NCBI GenBank assembly: GCA_038131165.1
Contig: JAYPOZ010000076.1
Location: 1-22,798, forward strand
Reading direction: 5' to 3'
Source: UBA6544 sp038131165
Lineage (GTDB): Bacteria; Pseudomonadota; Alphaproteobacteria; UBA8366
Length of the DNA stretch: 22,798 nucleotides
The notes below the pieces were generated by a model. It was given only the letters and a program-made list of their open reading frames with translations, was not told where the DNA came from and did not search any database. Of the stretch, positions 16,473-22,798 are shown one piece after another. Numbering within the stretch: the first letter of the stretch is position 1; each line of letters begins with the position of its first letter. The position numbers and the translations under genes are program-made.

Positions 16473-17696
16473 ATGAGCGTCGAGAGATATGTGGTCATCG
16501 GGGCCGGACACGCCGGCGGGCGGGCGGTCGAAGCCTTGCGCATGGCGGGATTCGAGGGCGAAATCGTCCTCGTCGGGGAAGAGCCGCACCTGCCCTACGA
16601 ACGCCCGCCCCTCTCGAAGGAAGTGTTGCAGGCGAAACCGGACTATGCCTTTCCCTATATCCGCCCGGCGGAATATTTCGAGGAACAGAAGATCGAGCTG
16701 CGGCTCGGTATTCGGGCGACGGCGATCGATCCCGCGGCCAAGACCGTCGTCCTGTCCGACGGTGGTGCCCTCGCCTACGACAAGCTTCTCCTGACCACGG
16801 GCGGCAAGGTGCGGACCCTGCCCCTTCCTGGCGCGGAGCTGGACGGCGTCCAGTACCTGCGCACACTCGAAGAAGGCCGCGCCATCGAGGCGGCGCTCGG
16901 CGAAGGCAAGAATCTCGTGGTGATCGGCGGCGGTTTCATTGGCCTCGAAGTCGCGGCGAGCGCGCGCCAACGCGGCGCGGCGGTCACCGTGCTCGAGATC
17001 GCAGACCGCCTGATGGGCCGCGGCGTCCCGGCCACGGTCTCCGCGCATTTCCTCGACCTCCACCGCAGCCAGGGCGTCGATATCCGCCTTAACACCGGCG
17101 TCGAGCGGATCGAAGGCGACGGCCACGTCTCAGCTGTCGTGACGTCCAATGGCGACCGTCTCGTCGCCGATCTCGTTGTTATCGGCGTCGGCATCGTACC
17201 CGAGACGGGCCTTGCGGAGGCGGCCGGAGTGAATGTCGACAACGGTATTGTCGTAGATGAGTTTTGCCGGACATCCGTGGCGGACATCTATGCCGCCGGG
17301 GACGCGACGAACCATTTCAGCCCTTTCCTGGGACGGCATGTTCGTCTCGAAGCCTGGCAATGTGCCCAGAACATGGCGATTGCCGCGGCGAAAATCATGT
17401 GCGGCGACGAGACGCCGTATTCGGAAGTGCCGTGGATGTGGTCGGACCAGTTTGACACCAATCTGCAGGTGGCGGGCGTGCCACAGAGTTGGGACAAGGC
17501 CGTGACGCGCGGTGATCCCGCGTCCGGCAGTTTCATCGGCTTTGTGCTGGAGGATGGCCGGATAATGGGGGCGATCTCGGTCAATCAACCGCGCGACCTG
17601 AGGCTGGCACGGCGCATGATGGATGCCGGGAAGACTTTCACCGCCGAGGAGCTGGCGGACGAGTCCGTCTCCATGCGCGATCTGTCGAAGCGCTGA
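16473..17696 (+). CDS. FAD-dependent NAD(P)H-ferredoxin reductase
   Basis: A 407-aa reductase of the Rieske-oxygenase electron-transfer type. The FAD-binding GAGHAGGRAVEALR is at residues 8-21, the second dinucleotide motif VIGGGFIGLEVAASARQRG is in the middle, and the FAD-closing DIYAAGDATNHF precedes the C-terminal reductase domain. GGAGAGAA lies directly before the ATG. It is divergent from the Rieske alpha/beta genes and is the likely source of electrons for them. No ferredoxin gene is seen in the window, so electrons either pass through a ferredoxin encoded elsewhere or go directly to the oxygenase. Confidence 0.93.
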   Translation: MSVERYVVIGAGHAGGRAVEALRMAGFEGEIVLVGEEPHLPYERPPLSKEVLQAKPDYAFPYIRPAEYFEEQKIELRLGIRATAIDPAAKTVVLSDGGALAYDKLLLTTGGKVRTLPLPGAELDGVQYLRTLEEGRAIEAALGEGKNLVVIGGGFIGLEVAASARQRGAAVTVLEIADRLMGRGVPATVSAHFLDLHRSQGVDIRLNTGVERIEGDGHVSAVVTSNGDRLVADLVVIGVGIVPETGLAEAAGVNVDNGIVVDEFCRTSVADIYAAGDATNHFSPFLGRHVRLEAWQCAQNMAIAAAKIMCGDETPYSEVPWMWSDQFDTNLQVAGVPQSWDKAVTRGDPASGSFIGFVLEDGRIMGAISVNQPRDLRLARRMMDAGKTFTAEELADESVSMRDLSKR

Positions 17697-17708
17697 GTCT
17701 CGGATTCC

Positions 17709-18032
17709 CTAAGTCGCGCTGCCGATCTTCAACCCGACGACCCCGGCGACGATCAGAAACAGACTAACGAATTTCAACGTCGTCGCCGCTTCCTTGAAAT
17801 ACAGGATGCCGATCGTCGCGATCAGCGCCGTGCCCACCCCGGACCAGACCGCATAGGCAACACTGATCTCGATCTTCTTGAGCGTGAAGGTCAGCGCCGC
17901 AAAAGATGCGGCGTAGAATACGAAGATCAATATCGACGGCACGAGCTTGCTAAAACCATCGGACAATTTCATCGAAATCGTCCCGGCGACTTCAAGACCA
18001 ATCGCCAAACCAAGTATTAACCAGTATTTCAT
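17709..18032 (-). CDS. Small multidrug resistance (SMR) family transporter
   Basis: A 107-aa four-helix membrane protein. The proton/drug-coupling E14 is in GLEVAGTISMKLSDGF, and the third helix region reads YAVWSGVGTALIATIG as in EmrE-type proteins. Predicted function is proton-coupled export of cationic or polyaromatic compounds. It starts 5 nt after the EthD-like stop on the same strand. The bases before its ATG are A/T-rich with no Shine-Dalgarno, so translation may rely on the upstream gene. It is convergent with the reductase (12-nt gap). Confidence 0.92.
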   Translation of the reverse strand: MKYWLILGLAIGLEVAGTISMKLSDGFSKLVPSILIFVFYAASFAALTFTLKKIEISVAYAVWSGVGTALIATIGILYFKEAATTLKFVSLFLIVAGVVGLKIGSAT

Positions 18033-18037
18033 ATTTT

Positions 18038-18349
18038 TTATTTATGCAATATCTGTTTAACCTCAAATACTTCCCGACTTCTTGTTACTTTTCCTTCCCA
18101 ATGCCGATCGAATTCCTTTACGAATTCTTTTAGGGTGTCCGAACCAACCAGTGCATTCGCCGCCGCCAGATCGGGAAACTCGTAGAACGCAAAATGCACG
18201 CCCGGCTCCACGTCGCTCCATCCGCGCATGGCGCTCAGCGCCTTGAATTCGCGCAGCGCGTCCGGCAGATGCTCGGTCTCGTACCAATGGTCGAAGCCCT
18301 CGCGGCTGGCTTCCTCGACCTCGGCCCGGACAATCAGATATGCGCTCAT
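18038..18349 (-). CDS. EthD-like dimeric alpha/beta-barrel protein
   Basis: A 103-aa protein with HWYETEHLPDALREF at residues 21-35, the usual EthD/DUF4286-type helix with a His-x-x-E-H-L-P-D pattern, followed by HFAFYEFPDLAAAN. Members form dimeric ferredoxin-like barrels; some are accessory proteins or small lyases in degradation pathways. GAGGGGAG lies upstream of the ATG. It is the first gene of a pair with the SMR transporter and is divergent from the UGSC partner gene. The last ~30 codons and the junction are A/T-richer than the surroundings. Confidence 0.72.
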   Translation of the reverse strand: MSAYLIVRAEVEEASREGFDHWYETEHLPDALREFKALSAMRGWSDVEPGVHFAFYEFPDLAAANALVGSDTLKEFVKEFDRHWEGKVTRSREVFEVKQILHK

Positions 18350-18409
18350 CGGTTCACTCCCCTCGTTCTCTGGATTGGTTGAAAGGCATGATGCGGAATA
18401 ACTCGGGGA

Positions 18410-18437
18410 CTGTCAGCCCCCGCCTCAGCGATATAGG
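18410..18437 (+). promoter_or_regulatory. Weak candidate promoter for the UGSC operon
   Basis: CTGTCA, a 16-nt spacer and TATAGG lie about 40 nt upstream of the ATG at 18477, in the 127-nt divergent region. Each hexamer matches sigma-70 consensus at four of six positions. Low confidence. Confidence 0.25.
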
Positions 18438-18476
18438 TTAGTTTCATCCATTCGACACGACGTATCGGAGCCTCCC

Positions 18477-19556
18477 ATGCCGCTCGACAGCGCCCGCATC
18501 CACGACGTCCCGGACGATCTCCTCGCCGCCATCGACTATTGCTACGAACAGGGCTGGACCGACGGATTGCCGGTGGTCCCGCCGAGCGTCGAGCGCGTCG
18601 AGCAGATGCTGCAATACGAAGGCCGCCCGTCCGAGACCGTCGTCGCGGCCCATCCGGCGACGGGTTTCGAATGCACGGTTCACGCAGCGGCGGTGAACGC
18701 GGTCATGGCGGGCAGCAAGCCGGAGTATTTCCCGGTGGTGATCGCCGCCCTCGAAGCGATGAACGAGCCGGGCTTCAACTTCCACGGCTCGACCGCAAGC
18801 ACCGGTGGGTCGGCGCCGCTGATGGTGGTCAGCGGCCCCCTGGCGGACGATCTCGCAATGAATTCCGACGTCAACCTGTTCGGCCCCGGCAACCGGGCCA
18901 ACGCCACCATGGGCCGGGCGGTCCGACTGATCCTGCTAAACGTGTTCCGGATGATACCCGGCGTCTCGGACAAGTCGACTCAGGGAAATCCCGGCAAGTA
19001 CAGCTTCTGTATCGCCGAGCGCAGCCGGGGCAACCCCTGGCCGCTGCTGGTCGAGGACCTCGACTATCCCGACGGCGTGAGCAGCGTCACGGTGTTCGCG
19101 GGCGGCGGCTTCTGCAATGTGGAGAATCACGGCGGCAACACGCCGGAACAGGTTCTGGGCTCGGTGGCCGACGCGATGGCGAATTACGGCTGCATCACGC
19201 TCGGCCAATCCGCCGTCGTGCTGGCGCCGGAACACGTCCGGGTGATCGCGGGGGCCGGCTGGAGCAAGACCCAGGTGAAGGAATTTCTGTTCAGCCAGGC
19301 CTACCGCACGGTCGACGGCATGAAATCGGTCGGCAAGTACCGCCAGAGCGAATACGACAAGCAACACGCGGACGGCGGCACCAGCCCGCTGATCAAGGAC
19401 GGCCAGCTCCACCGGGGCCTGACCCCGGACGACATCCTCGTGGTAATGGGAGGCGGCGACGCGGGCGGGCATTCCTCCTTCATCCCGTCCTGGAGCCGCG
19501 CCCGGTCGTCCATCATGCAATCGAAACCCATCGGCGTCTGCATCGACTGCGATTGA
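18477..19556 (+). CDS. Uncharacterised partner of the UGSC selenoprotein, C-terminal CxxC
   Basis: A 359-aa soluble protein of unknown function. It opens with YCYEQGWTDGLPVVPPS (21-37), a block I recall from uncharacterised proteins found beside or fused with UGSC-type proteins (memory, not verified). Other Gly-rich blocks are NFHGSTASTGGSAPLMVV, NLFGPGNRANATMGRAVRL and FAGGGFCNVENHGGNTPEQV. The protein ends in C355-I-D-C358-D, a CxxC two residues from the terminus that could act as a flexible redox pair; this is inference. GGAG lies before the ATG. The next gene starts 16 nt after the stop with its own strong Shine-Dalgarno, so the two form an operon. No membrane segment or signal peptide. 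Confidence 0.8.
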   Translation: MPLDSARIHDVPDDLLAAIDYCYEQGWTDGLPVVPPSVERVEQMLQYEGRPSETVVAAHPATGFECTVHAAAVNAVMAGSKPEYFPVVIAALEAMNEPGFNFHGSTASTGGSAPLMVVSGPLADDLAMNSDVNLFGPGNRANATMGRAVRLILLNVFRMIPGVSDKSTQGNPGKYSFCIAERSRGNPWPLLVEDLDYPDGVSSVTVFAGGGFCNVENHGGNTPEQVLGSVADAMANYGCITLGQSAVVLAPEHVRVIAGAGWSKTQVKEFLFSQAYRTVDGMKSVGKYRQSEYDKQHADGGTSPLIKDGQLHRGLTPDDILVVMGGGDAGGHSSFIPSWSRARSSIMQSKPIGVCIDCD

Positions 19557-19572
19557 GCAAAGGAGATTTCAC

Positions 19573-20097
19573 ATGCAACTCTATGACCCGACCGTGACCG
19601 GGCCGGAGCGCAACTTCAGACGCGCGGCGGCGCTCTCCACGCTCGACGGCAAGACCGTCGGCATCCTGGAGAACGGGAAGCTGAACGCGGTCGAAATGCT
19701 GCGTGAGACGGCACTGCTGTTCGAGCAGCGCCACGGCTGCACCATCGCGCCGATCTATTCGAAGGCAAACGCCAGCGCGCCGGCCCCGGCCGAGACCCTG
19801 GAGAGCGCGGCCAAGGGCGTCGATTTCCTGATTACGGGCCTCGGCGACTGAGGCAGCTGTTCGACGTGCAGTTTGCATGACGGCATCAGCTTCGAGCAAC
19901 TCGGCAAACGCGCGGTGGTGGTCTGCACCGAGCCCTTCGAGGTGACGGCGCAGAACATCGCCCGGATGATGGGCATTCCCGACTACCCCTTCGTGAGGGT
20001 GGAACACCCCATCGGCAGCCGCACCCTGCCGGAGATCAAGGTGCGGGCGGAGGCCGCCTACGAACAGGCGCTGGCAATCCTGAGCGGCCAGACCTGA
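19573..20097 (+). CDS. UGSC-family selenoprotein (UGA read as selenocysteine)
   Basis: A 174-aa product when the in-frame TGA at 19849-19851 is read as selenocysteine. Codon 93 is UGA, followed by Gly-Ser-Cys, giving U93-G-S-C96-S-T-C99. Before it come LDGKTVGILENGKLNAVEML (24-43) and VDFLITGLGD (83-92); after it SLHDGISFEQLGKRAVVVCT continues as ordinary coding sequence to the TGA at 20095-20097. This matches the UGSC family, known from genome surveys for a Sec-Gly-Ser-Cys motif or a Cys version of it. Its biochemical role is unknown; U-x-x-C suggests thiol/selenol redox chemistry. AAAGGAG precedes the ATG. A SECIS-like hairpin begins nine bases after the UGA. Reading it as two small ORFs or a pseudogene would be wrong. 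Confidence 0.92.
19861..19883 (+). promoter_or_regulatory. Putative bacterial SECIS element
   Basis: Directly downstream of the UGA, the mRNA can form a 9-bp-long hairpin. The arms are 19861-19869 and 19875-19883, with one A-A mismatch and two G-U pairs, and the apical loop is AGUUU at 19870-19874. The loop starts 19 nt after the UGA and has a G in its first two bases, both features expected of bacterial SECIS elements that bind SelB. It also encodes part of the protein (STCSLHDG). Confidence 0.75.
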
Positions 20098-20099
20098 GC

Positions 20100-21677
20100 C
20101 TATAAGGCCGCCAGACGGAACGAGCCGCGTTCCTGCTCGTCGAGCTGGTCCACCAGCCCGATCTCCCAGTCGAGATAGGCATGCGCCGCTTCGGCGGTAC
20201 CGCCATTGGGATTGTTCCGGTGTTGCCAGTGGTAGACGACGTTGATGGTTTCGTCGTCGGCGGGGTCCGTCGTGACGGACACGGTCTTAAGCCCCGCGGC
20301 TTCCCACTCCGCCGTCGAAGCGGAGAGCTGGCGGACATTCGAGAGACCGAGCTCCGCGAGCCGCTGGGCGGCGAGGGAGGCGACCGCATTGTCGGACGCG
20401 ATCAGGACCACCGGCTTGTCGGCGCTGAGGCCAAGCCGCGCGAGCCGCGGGCGGATCGACCAGACCGCGCCGTCGATGTGCCCGGCGCGATAGTCCCGCG
20501 GCGAGCGCAGATCGACCAGTTGCATGTCGCCGGTAATCGCGGCCGCCGCAATGCCTGCCACCGGCTCGGCGTCGAAGGCCGGGGCCTGCGGTATCGCAAC
20601 GCCCCGCATCGCATCGACGCCGCCGTTCAGAACATAAACGTCGTGGCCGATCTGATGAATCCAGTTGGCCATCATCGGGGCCCGGACCATCTCGTTGTCC
20701 ATGATGACGATGCGGCCGCCGCGCACCCCGACCCAAAGGTCGACCGCCTGCACAAGTTGCCCGCCGAGCGCATGGCGGCTGCCGGGAAGGCCGTCGGCCT
20801 CGAACTCCTCGTCGGAGCGGACATCGATCAGATAGGTGGTGCGGTCCGTATCCGCGAGCCAGGCGGCGGCTTGTTCCGGCTCGATGAACTGTAGCCCCGT
20901 CTTCTCCGCCCGCGCTTTCGCCCGCGCCTGCAGCACCGCCAGCTTCTCCGGCGATTTCGGCGCCTCCGGATAGCTGCGCGTAGCACCCTCCTCCCGCTTG
21001 AGCCCGGCGAGGAACCAGCCCTGCGTCCCGTTCTGCAGGGCGTATACGGGATTCGGCACGCCGAAGGCCCGCAAGGTCTCCGCCCCCAGGATTGAGCGCG
21101 TGCGGCCGGCGCAATTGACGATGATCGTGGTCTCGGGGTCGGGGACGAGCTCGCCGATCCGCAGGGGCGATTCGCCGTTCGGACAGCAGATGCCGCCCGG
21201 AATGTTAAAGGCGTGGTATTCGCCGTAGGGCCGGCTGTCGACGATGATGTGATTCGGGTTTTCCCGCGTGAGCGCCACGACCTCTTCCGAGGTTAGATTC
21301 GGCGTGTGGTGCTCGATCTCGAGGATTTCGCCGAAAGTCTTGGTCGGCACGTTCTCGCCCTTATAGAGCGTGAAGCCCGCCGCCGCCCATCCGGCGGCAC
21401 CGCCCGCCATGATGGCAACGTCCGTGTATCCGAGCGCTTCCGCACGCGCGGCCGCCAGCTCGGCGATGCCGTCGTCGTTGTCGTACAATACCATGCGCAC
21501 CGATGGGACCGGCGCCACGTCGACGACCCGCACCTCGAAGACGCTATAGGGTACGGAGACCGCGAAAAACGGATGACCGTCGCCGAACTCCCCCCCTTCC
21601 CGAACGTCGAAAAAGGCGATTTCCCGGCCGTCGGACAACATGTCCTTGACCGCACTCGGCTCCACTCGTGCTACCAT
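20100..21677 (-). CDS. Four-domain rhodanese-like sulfurtransferase
   Basis: A 525-aa chain of four rhodanese modules. Each has the D-V-R/D-S-R/D-L-R strand: FDVRE near 23, VDSRPYGEYH near 146, IDVRSDEEFE near 285 and VDLRSPRDYRAGHIDGA near 388. Only module 2 has the catalytic cysteine, C189 in NCAGRTRS. At the same place the other three read Y-D-N, M-D-N and S-D-N, so they should be inactive or binding modules. The start at 21677 follows GGAGGAG by six bases; 21716 would add 13 residues. It is predicted cytosolic and moves persulfide (possibly selenide) sulfur. It converges on the UGSC selenoprotein gene with a 2-bp gap and no terminator between. Confidence 0.9.
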   Translation of the reverse strand: MVARVEPSAVKDMLSDGREIAFFDVREGGEFGDGHPFFAVSVPYSVFEVRVVDVAPVPSVRMVLYDNDDGIAELAAARAEALGYTDVAIMAGGAAGWAAAGFTLYKGENVPTKTFGEILEIEHHTPNLTSEEVVALTRENPNHIIVDSRPYGEYHAFNIPGGICCPNGESPLRIGELVPDPETTIIVNCAGRTRSILGAETLRAFGVPNPVYALQNGTQGWFLAGLKREEGATRSYPEAPKSPEKLAVLQARAKARAEKTGLQFIEPEQAAAWLADTDRTTYLIDVRSDEEFEADGLPGSRHALGGQLVQAVDLWVGVRGGRIVIMDNEMVRAPMMANWIHQIGHDVYVLNGGVDAMRGVAIPQAPAFDAEPVAGIAAAAITGDMQLVDLRSPRDYRAGHIDGAVWSIRPRLARLGLSADKPVVLIASDNAVASLAAQRLAELGLSNVRQLSASTAEWEAAGLKTVSVTTDPADDETINVVYHWQHRNNPNGGTAEAAHAYLDWEIGLVDQLDEQERGSFRLAAL

Positions 21678-21798
21678 ACTGCGCTCCTCCAAAAATCCGT
21701 GGCCCGGCAACAGCACCCGTGGGTCCTGCCGGTGGCTCTATTTACCTAGATTGGTGACGAACGGCTTTTGTACAGCCGTCATGGGCGAGATGCGGGTG

Positions 21799-21822
21799 TC
21801 ATTCCCACTCGATAGTGCCATT
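21799..21822 (-). other. guaA 3'-end-like sequence, possible island attachment site
   Basis: The minus strand reads Asn-Gly-Thr-Ile-Glu-Trp-Glu-stop (AATGGCACTATCGAGTGGGA plus ATGA). G-T-I-E-W-E is the usual end of GMP synthase, and the 3' end of guaA is an established insertion site for genomic islands. Upstream on the minus strand the frame meets TAA and TGA within about 10 codons, so guaA itself is absent. The GC change falls on the same spot. A remnant attR with the island to the right is inferred; a short match by chance is possible. Confidence 0.4.
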
Positions 21823-21857
21823 CAAATTATCCTTTTATTTTCAATAATTTAAAAATT

Positions 21858-21915
21858 GTTAGAAGTGTTTTAGAAGTTGAGCCGAAAATATTAGCCAACT
21901 CTAAAACACTCTAAC
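21858..21915. repeat. Bulged inverted repeat in A/T-rich DNA
   Basis: Arms at 21858-21879 and 21896-21915 pair perfectly over 20 bp except for two unpaired A bases in the left arm, 11 nt apart. The loop is 16 nt. On the minus strand a short T-rich run (AATTTTTAAATT) follows, so it could end transcripts from the genes to the right. It could also be a protein- or recombinase-binding structure; the sequence does not decide. Confidence 0.55.
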
Positions 21916-21994
21916 CATCTGATATTATGCTCTTTTCCAAGGATCGGGTAGACGATTTTTGCTGTTTCGATCAGTGCCACACACCCTTCTCTAC

Positions 21995-22004
21995 NNNNNN
22001 NNNN
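21995..22004. other. Assembly gap (10 N)
   Basis: Ten Ns join two contigs. The 9-mer CTTCTCTAC stands immediately on both sides (21986-21994 and 22005-22013), which suggests unmerged overlapping ends or a short tandem repeat. The join, and so the link between the main region and the last 0.8 kb, should be treated with caution. Confidence 0.95.
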
Positions 22005-22016
22005 CTTCTCTACCCT

Positions 22017-22463
22017 TCATTTCTTGGTCATGGCTTTGCTGAGTTTTTCCTTGGCCATCTCAACCGTTTTGGTTGAAAACATATCCTCGTTTGACACCAC
22101 TAGGTACTCAACAGAGAGCTCAAGCATATCGAGCTCGACCAACCTATCAAAACCCGTAGTGTCTTTTTTACTGACCAATTTCTCGATAGCTCCCTTAGCA
22201 CCGTGTTCTTCGAACATCTTCCGAATTCTTCCCGATTTCCTCTTGGTGCCACTGTCTTCTTGTTTGAACTGTTCCCAAGCGGTCAGGAATGACCAGAATG
22301 CTTTGTCTATGGGGTCCTGATAGCTCTCAGCACCAAGCTCTACCAAACGGCGGAATGCTCTTGTGTAGTGCTCCTTGCTGTTTTTCGTGTTCTCCAAAAG
22401 CACCTTTGCTTTTTCGATATCACCGATTTTCTGAACGACGTTCTCGAATTTCTGTAAGTCCAT
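22017..22463 (-). CDS. Hypothetical helical protein, 148 aa
   Basis: A 148-aa charged, mostly helical protein starting MDLQKFENVVQKIGDIEKAK and ending KEKLSKAMTKK. It is rich in Lys and Glu, with no Cys, no signal peptide and no membrane segment. Two segments, TRAFRRLVELGAES and TGFDRLVELDMLELS, share an R-L-V-E-L core and may be helical repeats. I do not recognise a family. A purine-rich GAGAGAGGGAA lies upstream of the ATG. Codon use is A/T-richer than in any gene to the left, fitting a foreign element, another replicon or a misjoined contig. The stop lies 12 nt from the N gap. Confidence 0.65.
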   Translation of the reverse strand: MDLQKFENVVQKIGDIEKAKVLLENTKNSKEHYTRAFRRLVELGAESYQDPIDKAFWSFLTAWEQFKQEDSGTKRKSGRIRKMFEEHGAKGAIEKLVSKKDTTGFDRLVELDMLELSVEYLVVSNEDMFSTKTVEMAKEKLSKAMTKK

Positions 22464-22634
22464 GTCTCTGTTCCCTCTCTCAATGTAGAACCTATTGTAC
22501 GATCTCTGTCTGTTCTAAGGACGTGACAGAACGAGACTGTCTACATCAGTGTTCGTACTGTTCATTCTCCCTACAAAATCCAAGAAGCTTGTTATATCAC
22601 TGATATCATTAGTAACTTCGACGATTATCCCCTC

Positions 22635-22798
22635 TTAGTCATCGTCTTCTATCCAATACTCATACTCTTCGTCTACCTCTTCATAGTCTCCATCTATCCA
22701 AATATGGTCATCTGTCTGTTTTTGGTAGAAATCGCCATATCCCTGAAGTGGTCCTGGAAATCCGGACAGGTCGTTAAGGTGTATCCCGAACCTTTGAA
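22635..22798 (-). CDS. C-terminal part of an unrecognised acidic-tailed protein (partial)
   Basis: A minus-strand frame open from the window edge to TAA at 22635-22637, 53 residues visible. It reads QRFGIHLNDLSGFPGPLQGY, then a tail dominated by Asp, Glu and Tyr (residues 36-53, e.g. DGDYEEVDEEYEYW) ending IEDDD. The regular, sense-like composition with an acidic end suggests a real protein of the same low-GC element. The family is not recognised. The 171 nt between it and the 148-aa gene hold nothing I can identify. Confidence 0.5.
   Translation of the reverse strand, partial: QRFGIHLNDLSGFPGPLQGYGDFYQKQTDDHIWIDGDYEEVDEEYEYWIEDDD

Larger units (their letters stand above)
21678..22016. other. 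Gene-free stretch with GC drop and assembly gap
   Basis: The first part (to about 21800) has the GC content of the main contig and should carry the rhodanese promoter. From about 21820 the sequence is A/T-rich and holds no credible gene. Within it are a guaA-like tail, a bulged inverted repeat and a run of ten Ns, each listed separately. No tRNA or integrase is visible. Confidence 0.7.

Noticed and set aside
16356..17126. Upstream extension of the Rieske alpha subunit (257 extra residues)
   Set aside because: Overlaps the FAD reductase antisense and lacks Rieske-family character; the family start with a Shine-Dalgarno is at 16355.
19573..19851. Pseudogene or two separate small genes at the UGSC locus
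   Set aside because: The single interruption is a UGA placed exactly at the U of U-G-S-C, the frame is intact on both sides, and a SECIS-like hairpin follows; recoding explains it better than decay.
21858..21915. Integron attC site
   Set aside because: The bulged hairpin looks similar, but the arms are ordered GTT...AAC rather than AAC...GTT and the flanks do not fit the R''/R' core pattern.

Overview
The window reads as a GC-rich alphaproteobacterial chromosome segment with the codon use and enzyme repertoire of a marine or soil heterotroph (Rhodospirillales-like; this is inference from style, not from a marker gene). It is almost entirely catabolic enzymes in short, often divergent operons. 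There is no rRNA, tRNA, transposase or CRISPR array. Small palindromic intergenic repeats of the kind common in such genomes occur at about 7.9, 9.2 and 14.5 kb. The last ~1 kb (after about 21.8 kb) is clearly lower in GC and contains an assembly gap of ten Ns.

Layout. 1-105 is the tail of a membrane protein. 137-3080 (minus) is a three-gene operon: a TauD-type dioxygenase, an ACMSD-type amidohydrolase and a D-cysteine desulfhydrase/cysteate lyase-like PLP enzyme. 3338-3547 is a cold-shock protein with a textbook terminator. 3758-4969 is a sulfatase-family protein with several altered active-site residues, divergent from a second TauD-type dioxygenase that is translationally coupled to a duplicated-domain (NIPSNAP-like) protein. 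6712-7851 is a zinc alcohol dehydrogenase. 7978-14462 is a divergent block: PrpF-like isomerase and MmgE/PrpD on the minus strand, and two tandem Asp/Glu-racemase-family paralogues, a second MmgE/PrpD and an aspartate dehydrogenase-like protein on the plus strand. It looks like one uncharacterised carboxylic-acid or amino-acid pathway. 14630-17696 is a Rieske ring-hydroxylating dioxygenase (alpha and beta) divergent from its likely FAD reductase. 17709-18349 (minus) is an SMR transporter and an EthD-like protein.

The most striking locus is 18477-20097: a 359-aa protein with a C-terminal CxxC, followed by a 174-aa protein interrupted by an in-frame UGA. The UGA is followed by Gly-Ser-Cys, so the protein carries the U-G-S-C motif of the UGSC selenoprotein family. 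The reading frame continues for 81 more sense codons, and a good bacterial SECIS-like hairpin lies directly after the UGA. An automatic caller would split this gene in two or truncate it. A four-domain rhodanese, with a cysteine in only one domain, converges on it with a 2-bp gap.

Right end. At 21799-21816 the minus strand reads Thr-Ile-Glu-Trp-Glu-stop, the usual end of GMP synthase (GuaA), but no guaA lies upstream; the sequence becomes AT-rich there instead. That is what an integrated island leaves at the guaA 3' attachment site, though a short chance match or a chimeric scaffold is also possible. Beyond it lie a bulged inverted repeat, the N gap flanked by the same 9-mer on both sides, an unrecognised 148-aa helical protein, and the C-terminus of another unrecognised protein.
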